Assembly: GCA_002914805.1 (NCBI GenBank) | Contig: JXTB01000408.1 | Span: forward strand, 272,076 to 336,075 | DNA from: Parasponia andersonii | Taxonomy: Eukaryota; Streptophyta; Magnoliopsida; Rosales; Cannabaceae | Length of the DNA stretch: 64,000 nucleotides | Direction of reading: 5' to 3' | Shown: piece after piece, positions 1 through 10,747 of the stretch | How the letters are laid out: each line of letters opens with the position of its first letter | How positions within the stretch are numbered: the first letter of the stretch is position 1 | Notes under the pieces: generated by a model | Database searches by the model: none | Seen by the model: the letters and a program-made list of their open reading frames with translations, nothing else | Told to the model about the DNA's origin: nothing | Made by a program: the position numbers and the translations under genes

Positions 1-464
1 TGATGTTTACATGTCGTTTACTTCTAATGTCGTTTATGAAATGTAAGTCCATCAGTTTTGTACTTCTCTTTTAACTGCAATCCAAGCATTTTATCATTAC
101 AGTCTTTAACTGCTCATAACAGAAATACCAACCTACCTGATCTCCACACCACAACCCAGAAAAGGCTCTTCATAAAAGTTCTCCGAGTTCTGTTCTCTGT
201 CTCACACGCACGCTCACTCATCCACTCTCTCTCTCTCTCTCTCTCTCTCAAGAAAGAAAGAAAGAAAGAAAGAAAGAAGGACACACACACACACTCATCC
301 ACTCTCTCTCTCTCTCAAGAAAGAAAGAAAAAGAAAGCAAGCAAGAAGCAATTAGGTACGTACAAGCTCCTTATCTCTTCTCTAAACTTATCCTACTTTG
401 ATAGTTTGATTGTTCATGTTTTGATATCTTCTTTTTTCATGTCTCTCAGAAGAATCAGTTTTCA
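1..464 (+). promoter_or_regulatory. 5' flank and 5' UTR of the RSLIEW gene at 465
   Basis: Two copies of the recurrent motif ATGTCGTTTA lie at about 10-36. A block beginning CACTCATCCACTC followed by a CT tract and a GAAA tract occurs twice, at about 215 and 292, so the leader contains a 77-base tandem duplication. CT and GA tracts of this kind are common in plant 5' UTRs. No clear TATA box was identified. A short open frame spanning this leader is low-complexity repeat and not a gene. Confidence 0.5.
356..449 (+). other. Predicted 5'-UTR intron
   Basis: A donor TTAG|GTACGT and an acceptor CTCTCAG|AAGAATC enclose 94 bases, and the start ATG follows 15 bases after the acceptor. The intron body (CTCTAAACTTAT ... 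TTTGATAGTTTGAT ... TTTTGATATCTTCTTTTTT) recurs upstream of the subgroup B gene at 48619, next to a GTAC donor there. A shorter version lies upstream of the subgroup B pseudogene at 40432. Conservation across copies supports a real spliced leader. Confidence 0.6.
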
Positions 465-1618
465 ATGGACAATATTCAAGTGAAAGCCCTCGAACTTGAA
501 GTTAGTATCCTCTTTTCCGAGCTCGAACTTTCAGCACTGAGAATCCTCCAGAGGGTTCACCGATTCAAGAATTTCAGTGAAAATAGATCCATGGAAGTGG
601 ATGAAACAAACTTTCTTGACATGGCTGAAAATCAACTCCGGAAAAGTACTGATGATGCTGCGATAAAGAAGCTAAGAAAGAATCTTCGGACTGTAGATCC
701 CAGCGAGTTCGGAAAAGCAGTGCAAGAGTACGAAGCTGAGTTACATGGACTGAAGGAGATGGCTGAGACTATCAAGAGCCAACATGATGTTTATATTCAG
801 AATTTGGATAAGTACGTGCGGAGGATGGAGAGGTGCATTGTTCCAAAATGTAATGGCGAGCCATTAGAAGAGTACGTGAAGACATTGGAGGAGTTCATGC
901 AGCTCAATTGGACAGAATCAGCTGCAAATGACAGAGCGAGAAAACAGAGGAGCTTGGTTGAGTGGATGCAAAACATGGATCAATCCGACGAAGTGAATAA
1001 GAAAGGTTTCGATGCGTTGAAGGCTGTTTTGATCGAACATGGGATTCGGATATCTACATTCGTCATTGACTACTTGCTTATGGTAATGCCGATCCTCTCT
1101 GGCCGCAAAGAAATATTGACAACTCTTTACGAGTTTGAAACTATTCTGAGGTGTCTAGCTTTAAAAGAGAATTCCATTGTCATTGATACCTTCATCTCCA
1201 TGGTTCAATGTATCCACCAATCGATCAGACCCCGATTCCGGACAACTCAAATTGGAAAGGTGGAATCGATTTTCAGCTCGAGCTAAAAATTGAATATGGT
1301 CTCCTTCATGTGATTACTATAGAAGTTTTGCGTTTAGAAGTTTAGTTTTGTCACCCGGACATGCCCAAGGTGTTGGAAAATGATGGCTTCTTGTTTAAGG
1401 CAACTCATCTGAGAGATTATGTTTTCAAGCACAAACTTAATAATGTTAGTGACAAGATTACTGAGCTGAAGAAGGAAATGTTAAACAGAGGTTCTACAAT
1501 CATGGATATCCACCATGTATCGGGTGATGGGGTCAAAGAAACATGGGGCAATCTGGTACTGAATAAGGTAGATCTCATTGACACAGATTTGAATAACTTA
1601 GACTTAATTTCTGTTTGA
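465..1618 (+). pseudogene. RSLIEW-family protein, subgroup B, broken in its C-terminal third
   Basis: The reading frame opens at ATG 465 after the predicted 5'-UTR intron and gives 273 residues ending at 1286. The first 255 or so residues are family-like: N-terminal coiled coil, R-S-L-V-E-W-M at about 162-168 and K-E-N-S-I-V-I at about 234-240. At the run of four C near 1229-1233 the family reading jumps to another frame, so the last 18 or so residues are off-frame. In the other frame homology resumes (I-P-D-N-S-N-W-K-G-G-I-D-F, then E-V-L-R-L-E-V). It hits an in-frame TAG at 1343-1345 and continues from 1361 to about 1560 (M-P-K-V-L-E-N-D-G-F). It could still make a truncated protein lacking the hydrophobic block and tail. 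A single-base assembly error would explain the frameshift but not the TAG. The function of the family is unknown. Confidence 0.75.
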
Positions 1619-1790
1619 GTTTGATAATATTGAAAGACATTGACATAGAGTTGAGTAAGGACATTGACATAGAGTTGAGTAAGGTCGATTTCATTTCTGT
1701 TTGAGTTTGATAATATTGAAAGAGATTGACATAGGGTTGAATAAGGACATGGCATAGAGTTGAATAAGGTCGATTTCATTTCTGTTTGAG
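1560..1790 (+). repeat. Degenerate tandem repeat over the 3' end of the first gene
   Basis: Units containing GTTGAGTAAGG or GTTGAATAAGG, a GTCGATTTCATTTCTGTTTGAG segment and TTTGATAATATTGAAAGA recur about three times, with a smaller internal duplication of ACATTGACATAGAGTTGAG. The first unit overlaps the last codons of the broken gene. The array therefore seems to have arisen from the coding 3' end. Confidence 0.75.
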
Positions 1791-3476
1791 ACCTACGATA
1801 TAAAGTTTCTTTCTTTGGTATATTTGAGACCTATAGTTGAAAATTCGGTAATGTTTTAAAGTTTGGTTCTTTTGTATCATTCTTCTATTTGACATAGTAT
1901 GTCTTGCGTTTTCACTTTCATTCATTAGTTTGATAATAAAGCTCAGTGAATGTGATTAGTATGATTTGTTTCTGTGTTTGACTGAATATGGCATTGGTTA
2001 ATGGTTGGTACTTGATATGTTCAGTAAAGAATATTGGCAGAGGAATAATACTAACACTAAAAAGTTGTACAAAAAATTTACACCAACATTATTTTCAACC
2101 ATATAATAATTTTAAATATTGTGAAATGGTGTGGTCCCACTTTTTCTCAACTTCTTACGACATTAAACAAACAAACATGTTTTTCATTGTCATTTTTCTT
2201 AAAATGAAATAGATGTAGTTGTCACTCTTTAGTAAAATAAACGACAGAACCATTTTTTTTTTTTTTTGTTTTAAGGGGCATGATAGAATCCTTTGAGTTC
2301 ATAAACAGCTTGTCCTTTTATTTAAGACACCTATAGACACTTATCCAGTAGGTATTTTTTATTACTTTGCCCAATTAAAAACATTAAACAAGGTATATTT
2401 CTTATTATTTTTTTTCCAACTATTCACATCATGATAGCCCTAACGTCTAAAAAAAAAAAAAAACTATGGATAGGTGGAAAAAAAAAACTTACTGGATTAT
2501 GAATATATATATATATTTATATATATATATGTTCAACAGTTTCTTTTCCTTTTTCAACTTGTAATGGATGATGAAATATACATAGTACGCTATGTAATTT
2601 ACCACCATCATAAATATTGGTTCTTCTTTTTACAGCAAAAAGAGGATCTGGTCTCAAAACTTAGCAGGACACATAAAACATTAATATTTTCATTAACAAG
2701 TTTTCAATTCTAGGTTTGAGTTTGATTAAACTAAATAAGAAGTCAAACAAGAATCCAAGATATAAGCTTCTGTTCCTTGTTCAATTTTGTTGGTCAACTA
2801 AATAATAGTTGACCTTTCAAAAAAAAAAAAAACTTCAATTTTGTTCCCATCCATTGTTATCATATGTCTGATGTAACACTTCAAGGAAGCTGAAGGAGAA
2901 ATTTGAAGCATTTTCATCAAAAATCTTTTCAAAGTTCTTTAAAGGTGAGAGGATTAAAAAGCTTGAGTGATCTTGTCAAATAATTGTATTTATGTCTATT
3001 ATTATTTATTTAGTAAAGGTAGAATAGTTTTTTTTTTTTTACCTTTTTTGTTGGTGGGCTATTTATATTCTCTTAGTCTCTTTTTCATGTATGCATTATT
3101 CATTAATAGTCGCAATAAGAAACTCTAGCGTCCTATTCTTCATTCTCGATTGATTCTTTGATTGTTTAATAATTTGAGAAACTATAACTCCTTTGTAGTT
3201 TTTTATACTATATTACTAGTCTAAGAATCAACCTAAAAATTTCAATATCAATAGCACAATAAAAACTTTAGCATATATCTTACATAACATTAAGAATAAA
3301 GGGAGGGAAGAAAAGAAAGAAGATGTGCCATATAGGAAGTACTAAAAATAAAAAAGAAAGAAGAGAAGAAAAGAAAGAGTAGACATAGATTCAAATATAT
3401 CCTACATAACATTAAGGTCTAAATATCTGGCTATTTTATGTTGACGACCCCTCAAAAAACTATAAAAGTTCACTAA
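1791..3476. other. AT-rich spacer without a gene
   Basis: I see no supportable gene. It holds a possible polyadenylation signal (AATAAA near 1935), a T tract near 2253, A tracts near 2450 and 2820, and an AT microsatellite at about 2502-2530. GGTATTTTTTATTAC near 2351 recalls the end of the small MITE family described at 25254, but no second end was found. Short open frames here are low-complexity. Confidence 0.6.
2705..3045 (+). repeat. Dispersed duplicated block, copy 1
   Basis: This stretch aligns by eye with 8434-8790 in the same orientation. Shared strings include CAATTTTGTTGGTCAAC, AATAATAGTT, GAAGCATTTTC, GTGATCTTGT and TATTATTTATTTA. It is non-coding. It could be an old segmental duplication that flanks the F-box gene and solo LTR, or an unrecognised repeat. 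Confidence 0.65.
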
Positions 3477-4640
3477 CTAAAAAGGAATTTGATCGTTGTC
3501 TTTTCGGTCAATTAATATTGGGACGAGAGTCTCTCTATAGTCGAAGAAGGCAGCTCCGAAACGAGGATGCATCTTGATATTTTTGAAGAAGAACTCTTTC
3601 TTAGAAGAGGAAGACGAAAAGATCAGTTCTTCATTTGACTTCTGCAAAGGCCAATAATGATCATGACCTTGCTTATGGAACTCGATCAAATTAATCAATG
3701 TGCTGAGATAAAGCGCAGTTGACATAGAAAAACAGTATTGCTTAGTCCACGATCCGTCGATACCATATTCTTTCATCAACCAAACTTCAATCTTATATCC
3801 AGACACAGATCTATGAACAACAGAAGACACAGAAAGGCAATCTTGCAACACAGCGCAACGATGACAATGCCAAGGAAAATCATAGAAACCCTGATAATCT
3901 CCTGGAATTTTAATGTCACGAAATTCTTCATCGAAAAGATCAAATGCAACGACGATGAATTTTTCTTTCTTCTCATCTTGTGTTCTTCCAATCCAATGAA
4001 ATGAATTTTTCGTCACCGCCTTGCACCAAAGATCATCCAGATTACGCACTCTTTTCATAACGCTAGTACTATGGTCATTCATTAATATAGATCTCCAACA
4101 GTTGCTTTTCAGTGTCAATAACTCGGTTTTCTCAATTGTAACCCGTACCAACTTGTATTCATTAGCCTTTGAATCGAAGCCGAAACCATAAGAAGGAGAT
4201 CCCAAGGGCTTGTTTGGTTCCTTTAATACCTTGGATTCTTTAGTAGTGGGATTTACTACGTAAAAATTTATTTCATTGGCAACCACACATAATAATCCGT
4301 TGCAAAATCCGACAAAATTCGGATTATGATCGAATTGAATATTTGGTAGATTTGGAGGAATGTCATTAGTATGGTAAGAGAAGAAGGATATTGAAAGTTT
4401 TTCACTACTAATTCCTCCGTAACCAATAAAAGCAAGATAATCATTGTGGCGATCCTTACTATTAAGGTGCATGGTAATGAAAGTAGGACAGTTTATAAGG
4501 GAGTACCATGATTTGCAGACGCACTTGAATCGTCCAAGTGATTTCACAGGTAACTTTAAGAGAATACTCATAACCAAATCTTCAGATAGATAATAAGGAA
4601 TTTTCGGTGCTTTCTCCAAGCTTGAACTTTCGATGGTCAT
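3477..4640 (-). CDS. F-box protein with FBA (F-box associated) domain
   Basis: The ATG at 4640 gives 387 residues; the frame extends 23 codons further upstream but has no ATG there. An F-box occupies about residues 14-60 (Y-L-S-E-D-L-V-M-S-I-L-L-K-L-P-V-K-S-L, then C-V-C-K-S-W-Y-S-L-I). A C-terminal FBA-type domain follows at about 90-330, with the usual G-F-C-N-G-L-L-C, N-P-T-T-K-E-S and Y-G-F-G-F-D blocks. In this family the F-box binds SKP1 in an SCF ubiquitin ligase and the FBA region recruits a substrate. The substrate here cannot be told from sequence. Length is typical, the frame is intact and it appears single-exon. It stands alone between two RSLIEW copies and is not related to them. 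Plant FBA genes are often clustered and rapidly evolving, so a degenerate function is possible. Confidence 0.9.
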   Translation of the reverse strand: MTIESSSLEKAPKIPYYLSEDLVMSILLKLPVKSLGRFKCVCKSWYSLINCPTFITMHLNSKDRHNDYLAFIGYGGISSEKLSISFFSYHTNDIPPNLPNIQFDHNPNFVGFCNGLLCVVANEINFYVVNPTTKESKVLKEPNKPLGSPSYGFGFDSKANEYKLVRVTIEKTELLTLKSNCWRSILMNDHSTSVMKRVRNLDDLWCKAVTKNSFHWIGRTQDEKKEKFIVVAFDLFDEEFRDIKIPGDYQGFYDFPWHCHRCAVLQDCLSVSSVVHRSVSGYKIEVWLMKEYGIDGSWTKQYCFSMSTALYLSTLINLIEFHKQGHDHYWPLQKSNEELIFSSSSSKKEFFFKNIKMHPRFGAAFFDYRETLVPILIDRKDNDQIPF

Positions 4641-5735
4641 AATTGTTGTTTGCCCTGAATAAAGAGGAGTACTAAACTGTTTCAGTTGAGGAAAAATTAG
4701 AATATACAATGACTCACTGAGAATTTGTATAAGAAATTTATAAATGTATCATAAAATTTGATCCAATTTTTGTAAACTCGCTAAGATTTATGCGGAATAT
4801 ATTGAAACGTATGGTTCCCGGAACCAGAGTAATTATTCATTGAAGATACTATTATTGAAGATAAATATCTAGCTATTCAAATATATATGTAACTGATTCA
4901 AATACATGTATAAAGCATATCTGATCATGTAATTTGAGTCTTGTACGGCACTTGAGGCGTATACTAAATCATATGCACAGCTATATATAATATGAACATA
5001 TATAAACTGCTCTATATTGAGGCCTTATCACATACGATCTACCTTGACATGAATTGAATCGTTTTGGTTCATAACAAAAAGGTTTCAATATTTGGCTTAA
5101 ATTACTAATAAACGATAATAACCACCAAACTATGAGATCTTTATCTCTATATATATTTGAGAACCCTATTTTGAATTCCAAGGTATTATCAAAAGAAGAA
5201 AAAGTTTACAAATGAAGCTTCAAAAGTTCACCTGCCAACCTTATGTCAATAATTAAAAAAAAAAGTTCACCTGCCAAACAAAAGAAATAGTCGAATTGAA
5301 TATCAAAGATTGAAGTTATCAGGATTTATTCTACCTTGAAAGAGCATAAGAAAAGGCCTCCCGTGAAGGCCAACCACACGATTGCTTTTCACTTCAATAA
5401 ATTCGAACATCATGATTACGTGGTCACTCAGCATATATTTGAAAGTTTTGACGATGTGATTGAATTACATTCTATATCATGTTAACTAGAAAATCTGATA
5501 ATGCAATGGATTTTTGTACCATACTTTAGTAGCCTATCCGTATTATATATTATATTATATATATAATATAAGTTGAAAAGTTAAATAAAGAATCTAATTT
5601 ATTGTGATAGCTAGTTAGATGTGAACACTAATTTTGTTTTTTCAAAAGCAACTTAGTATCACAATATATAACCTGTGCATATATACATTGGCGATGCCAG
5701 GATTTGTTATCAATGAGGGCTTAGATTGTAGCAAT
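4641..5735. other. 5' flank of the F-box gene, no other gene seen
   Basis: AT-rich sequence with AT microsatellite pieces near 5155 and 5548-5570. AAAAAGTTCACCTGCCAA is present twice, at about 5223 and 5263. No TATA box could be assigned with confidence. Open frames here are short and without family resemblance. Confidence 0.5.
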
Positions 5736-5740
5736 ACATA

Positions 5741-7558
5741 TGTCACGATCCAAAATCCAGACCAATGGTAAAAGGGGAATTTCACAAAAGTGAAAAATTC
5801 CTTAATTTATTTGAAAAGTGTCAAAAGTCCTAAATTTTATAAAACGGTCAATTTAAATAAAATAATTAGAATTTTATCCCGTGAACCACTCCCACAGTTC
5901 GTATACACCATTAGACATAGATGAATAATTATTTTAAAAACGTGAAATTAAATATAATTCCAAGCAATATCATCATCCACAACGGAACTCAAATCCCAGA
6001 TGACATACATAGGTTTACAGACAAAATAGAAAGCAGTAAATCTTGGTTCAATGCTACTACAAAGCCCAAATATTCCAAACACCAAGACGACAAACTTCTA
6101 ACATTACCAAGAGATGAACTGCAATCAAGATGACCTCTTACTCCTCTTGATCACCGAGATCGCACTGGACACCACCTGAGGAAGAAGGTAGGAGGGGTGA
6201 GCATAAAATGCCCAGTAGGAAAAACAATTACCCGATCGAAAATATTTTAATGATGGAGATTTCCTACATGGTTAGTTTAGTTCAAAACATACATATATAT
6301 ATAATCCAAACTGGAAATCCATATATATATAAAAGCAATGTAATTAAAACCATTCAATCTATACCTGGAGGAGATACCTGTGTGTCGCCTACCAAACCTG
6401 GAGGGGCAACCGAATTGCCTACACCTGCCAAATTAGGAGGTAATCAGAAGTAACAAAATCCGGTGAGAGTTTACGGACTCTCACCAACAGTGGGGCATGC
6501 AGCGCCATATTGTAAACCCACGATGCTAATACGGTGCTCATGTATGATCCTATGACACGTGCAATATAGAACTGAAGTGTGAAAATAATCATACTCAGGT
6601 TTTTCAGTAAAATCAGCATACTAGGTTTTTATAGAAAAACGGGCAGTATAACGACCCTATTTTTAATATATCCAAAATAACCTGCACTCAGAAAATTCCC
6701 AGAGCAATACAATATATATCTTATATAATCAATTCCCCTCACAGATGTTCAAGAGAACCAAAAATACATTGTTCTCATATGTTGCAGAAAATAAGTTTTA
6801 TTCAAAAACGATATAAAACAGAGNNNNNNNNNNNNNNNNNNNNNNNNNNNNNNNNNNNNNNNNNNNNNNNNNNNNNNNNNNNNNNNNATTTTCCGAGTAC
6901 AATCTAAAAATGACAACAAAAACACAATCCAACGGTCGGATCAAAAAGTCAAACTTAAACTCGAAATATCCAAAAATGACAACTTTCAATCCGGGCAAAA
7001 TGAGGTTGAGATATATATACCTTGATGATCCTTACGACGAGACGAATCTAACGGGACCGGTTGGAGGTCGAATGGACACCAGAATCTTCGCCGGCGACGA
7101 AAAGACCGAAGCGGCTGTTTCTCCTCCTCCGGCAGTGGCGGGCAGCTCCGGCGCCCTGCAGCTAGCCGGCGCCTTGCAGCTAGTCGGCACTGGTTCATGG
7201 CGGCCCGGGGGAGCTCCGCCGGTGGTCTGGTCGGCCGAACGATGGCTGGCAGTGGCGCGGCTACTCCTCCGGTGGTTCGCGGCTGAGAAACGCAGAGAGA
7301 GAGAGAGAGATCAAGGGAAGAGAGAGAAGAGAGAGAGAGAGAAAAAGGACAGGGCACGTGGCCCTGTCTTATAGGGCTGTGTAATTTTTCAAAAATTGCA
7401 CATAAGTCCCCAAAATTTCAAATCTCTTTCAAATCAGTCCCCCAAAAATTGTAATTTAGTCTTTCTGTACAAAATTTTTACAAATTAATCCCCACAATAT
7501 TATATCCGGAAAATTGGTAAAATGTCCAAATTACCCTAAAAAATTCCGGGTTTTTACA
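5741..7558 (-). mobile_element. Solo LTR, probable Ty3/Gypsy type
   Basis: On the minus strand it runs from TGTAAAAACCCGG to ATCGTGACA. The flanking five bases are ACATA on both sides (5736-5740 and 7559-7563), a perfect target-site duplication. No internal retrotransposon sequence is present, so it is a solo LTR. Read on the minus strand, a TATAAG near 7370 precedes a CT-rich segment and a GC-rich stretch, which probably marks the LTR promoter and 5' leader. GC-rich open frames at about 6910-7374 lie inside this leader and are not genes. The same ends and layout occur at 53803-56070. The Gypsy assignment is inferred from LTR style only. Confidence 0.8.
6824..6887. other. Assembly gap of 64 N
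   Basis: An unresolved run of N inside the solo LTR. The element's true length is uncertain by the real size of this gap. Confidence 1.
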
Positions 7559-7584
7559 ACATATATATATATATATATATTAAA

Positions 7585-7750
7585 TGGTTACCACGTATAT
7601 ATAAGTATTTTTTTAGCTGTTGGATCATCATTTAATGGTAATCAAATGATTATAATATTGTGCATGAAAGGACGTGTATCATTAATGCTATTTCTTTCTT
7701 TTACTTTTTAATATAAAAAAATGTGCGTGATAATTTTAATTGGCCAAAAT
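7585..7750 (-). mobile_element. Decayed MITE copy related to 25254-25477
   Basis: Shared pieces, in reverse orientation relative to the other copy, include TTTTTTAGC(T/C)GTTGGATCA, ATAAAAAAATGTGC and ATTGGC. The central hairpin that is perfect in the other copy is imperfect here. The terminal repeats are not recognisable. Non-coding. Confidence 0.6.
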
Positions 7751-10012
7751 AATATATATTAAAAACTACTATATTTATAATTGTCTCCGACGTAATTTCA
7801 TACTTTAAAAATGCTGTATAATAACTTCGTTATCAAGGTTATTAAAAATATCTTTTTCTACATATATAAGTAAATTGTCGTTCATCTATTGATCACTCAT
7901 TTTATTACGCAGTCGATTTTTGACAAAATTCATAAAAGAAAATACTCTTTCTATGGTAGCAGTAGCAACTGACAAAATTAATGCCAACGTCATGAGCAGA
8001 TAAACTAATGGATATATATTTGTTTTTCTTGCATCAACAATTTTATTTGCAAGACCACAATTTTCTTGTTTTTCTCATTTTTTAATCCAATTCGCAGCTT
8101 TTATTAGATGAGTGCTAAATCTGAGTCTTGAATTATGAAATATTTTCTTCTCTTTACATTATTGGTCCTTTTTTAAGTCGTAACTATCAGCACAACACAT
8201 TAGTCCATGACACTTTGAATAGGTTATCAAGCTCTTTAATGGGGTCATATTGCTTATACATACTTTATTTTTTATTTTTTTGGTTATATATATATTTTTA
8301 AAATTATGAATTTTTTCATTAAATAAAAGTCTTAATTTTGTAAATAATTTATAATTTGTTTATTTTTTAATCATAAAGAGTCAAAATTGATAAATGACTC
8401 TAAACAAGAAGAAATAAAGTAGTAAAGTTTAATTCTAGGTTAGATTTGGATTAAACTAAACAAGAAAAATAAGAATTCAAGATAAGTTGTTCTATTTTGT
8501 TGGTCAACCAAATAATAGTTCAATTTTGTTCACATCCATGGTTGTTCCTTAGTCAATTTTGTTGGTCAACTACATAAATAGTTCAATTTTGTTCGCATCC
8601 ATTATTGTCATATATCTGGTGTAACACGTCAAGGATGGAGAAATTAGAAGCATTTTCGTCAAAAATATCTTTTCAACGAATCACGTTCGTTAAAGATGAG
8701 AGTAAAAAAAAAGCTGTGTGATCTTGTTAAATAATTATATTATATGCAGTATTATTTATTTAATAAGGGTAAAATAGTCTTTTAGTTTTTTTTTCCGGAA
8801 GGGATTTGTCTATTTTTTTTTTTTTTTTTATGTTTACTATTAAGGGAGTTATATTGACGCCTCAAATAAACTATAGGCACCCCTAATCTTCACAAAAAAA
8901 CTATATAAAGGACATTTTAATAAAATTATCTAATTTAAACAAGAAAATACCCCCTCTCCTTACATAATTATATTTTCCTAATCCCTCCGATACCCTTGTC
9001 TCTTTGACCACTCGTTTTGATTTTTTTTTTTTTAATATGTTGTTCCTTTTTTTCCCCCCTAAACCATTAATCTCCTTTGTATATTTTTATATAATCTCTT
9101 TTGTTTTGGCTTCACTTATATATTATATATATATATGGGCAACACTCCAGCAAGTATTTTTTTTTTTAAACTTTTCAAGGTATTTATTAAAAATAAACAG
9201 AGTAGCCTAAGATGGCCGTTACTCTACTCACTGCTTGTTTCATTATAAAAAAGATATATATGTTTTGCGATGTGTACAGAGAGAAAGTATTTGCTTCTGA
9301 ACATGACTAATAAATACGATGTTTTTCATTGCAAATATGCAAGATATGCATGAATATGAAATCGTCACAATTCTCAAGGTAACTTCTTTTCCAAATTGTG
9401 GTTTTAATTAGCACCTTTTTCGTTTAAGAGGCGATACTTCACTTTTTGTGGAATTAATTAAAATTTGTTATTATGTTACGGGCATAAGGAAGAAAAAAAA
9501 AAAAAAAAACCTGTGTTTGTAATCTTTCCTTATTATCCAATGCATTGCATAATAATTTCTTTTGTGATCTTTTCACCTTTTGTTAATCCATTAGTGTAAA
9601 TTTCGGGAGAAAATTCTGACCAAAGGAAGAATCTGTAGTTCATATACATTATTCATTATATATGTTTTTCATGCATATGTTGGAGGTTCTGAGAAACCAT
9701 ACATCATCTTTTTAGCATATATTTTCATTTACAAATTACGGAATAAAAACCATAGATTTTTGCAACTATTATTCATATATATATATAAACACACATACCC
9801 ACACATATAAGAAGCCATTTTCCAGTACAGGAAGTGTTTCAAAGTGGACTAATGTTAAATGGTTTTACGATATTATTAAACAATGCTACCACCTCTCACT
9901 TTTATATACTCTCTCTTAAATAACAAAAACACAACTTGCAGAATGCGTTAATGTTACTTAATCGATATTCTCGTACTTTTAAAATAAATGTACCAAAATT
10001 AACATAGAAAGC

Positions 10013-10045
<33 letters not shown>

Positions 10046-10747
10046 CATCATCATCTTGGGTATGAGAATTTGAACTCAGTATCTCAGAAGTGTGAATATC
10101 ATCATGCATGCTATGCGTCTGACCACGAAAGATCACGTATTTATGTTTGTAATTTATGTGGCACTAAAAAAGATTCTATCTAACAAATTCTCATCCAAGT
10201 TCCTCGTACTACACAAGGAGCAATGGATTCAAAAATCTGATCATATTTTAGAGATTCAAAATCTGAAAAATACATATAAATATTTTAAGGGAATATAAAA
10301 TGCTTCCAAGCAAGTAAATCATAACTCGACTTGACATACATAAAAATTAATCTGACAATAATATATATATATTTTTTTTGATAAAAGCTTCTGACAATAA
10401 TAAAATTAGCCTAATAGGAAATTAAACAATAAGAAGAATAGATTCAATAAAGATTCACTAAGGGAAAAAAAAAAAAAATCTACAAACAAAATTACATGTA
10501 ATATTTAAAACTACGTAATAATAATAAGTTACAAGTCGGATTACTCGAAAGTCTCAACTAACTCAGCAACGAAAATAACAGAAATACCTAACTCTCCCTC
10601 TCTTTATGTTCCTTTCCTTTCCTTTCTCCTACTAGTCGTTTCTTTATTATCACTTTCTTATCAACCAAACAGAAACACTTTGAGAGAGAGTTAACAAGAA
10701 AGAGAGAAAGAAAAACCCCATTTGAGATTCTACAAGAAAAATTGGCT
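7751..10747. other. Long AT-rich spacer and 5' flank of the subgroup A gene
   Basis: No gene is supportable. Contents include the duplicated block at 8434-8790, many T and A tracts, an ATT trinucleotide array at about 10015-10045 ending in ATC units, and a CT/GA-rich leader at about 10590-10740 just before the next ATG. The leader contains CCTTTCCTTTCCTTTC and GAGAGAGAG tracts typical of plant 5' UTRs. No TATA box was assigned. Confidence 0.55.
8434..8790 (+). repeat. Dispersed duplicated block, copy 2
   Basis: Aligns by eye with 2705-3045. This copy has an extra internal duplication of the segment TTTTGTTGGTCAAC ... AGTTCAATTTTGTTC. Non-coding. Confidence 0.65.

Noticed and set aside
58..483. 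141-codon open frame upstream of the first gene
   Set aside because: It is built from CT, GAAA and CA repeats of the 5' UTR, crosses the predicted intron and overlaps the real start in another frame.
3477..4640. Idea that the F-box gene and the coiled-coil array form one functional unit, like a self-incompatibility locus
   Set aside because: Only one F-box gene is present, with no recognisable partner such as an S-RNase or a receptor. Proximity alone does not support it.
6910..7374. GC-rich open frames on both strands, up to 154 codons
   Set aside because: They lie inside the solo LTR (perfect ACATA duplication) in its leader region. Composition is low-complexity (GAGAGA, Arg/Ala-rich) and no protein family is recognisable.
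9004..9210. Hydrophobic 68-codon open frame rich in Phe and Ile
   Set aside because: It is encoded by T tracts and a TA microsatellite in AT-rich spacer and has no start context or homology.
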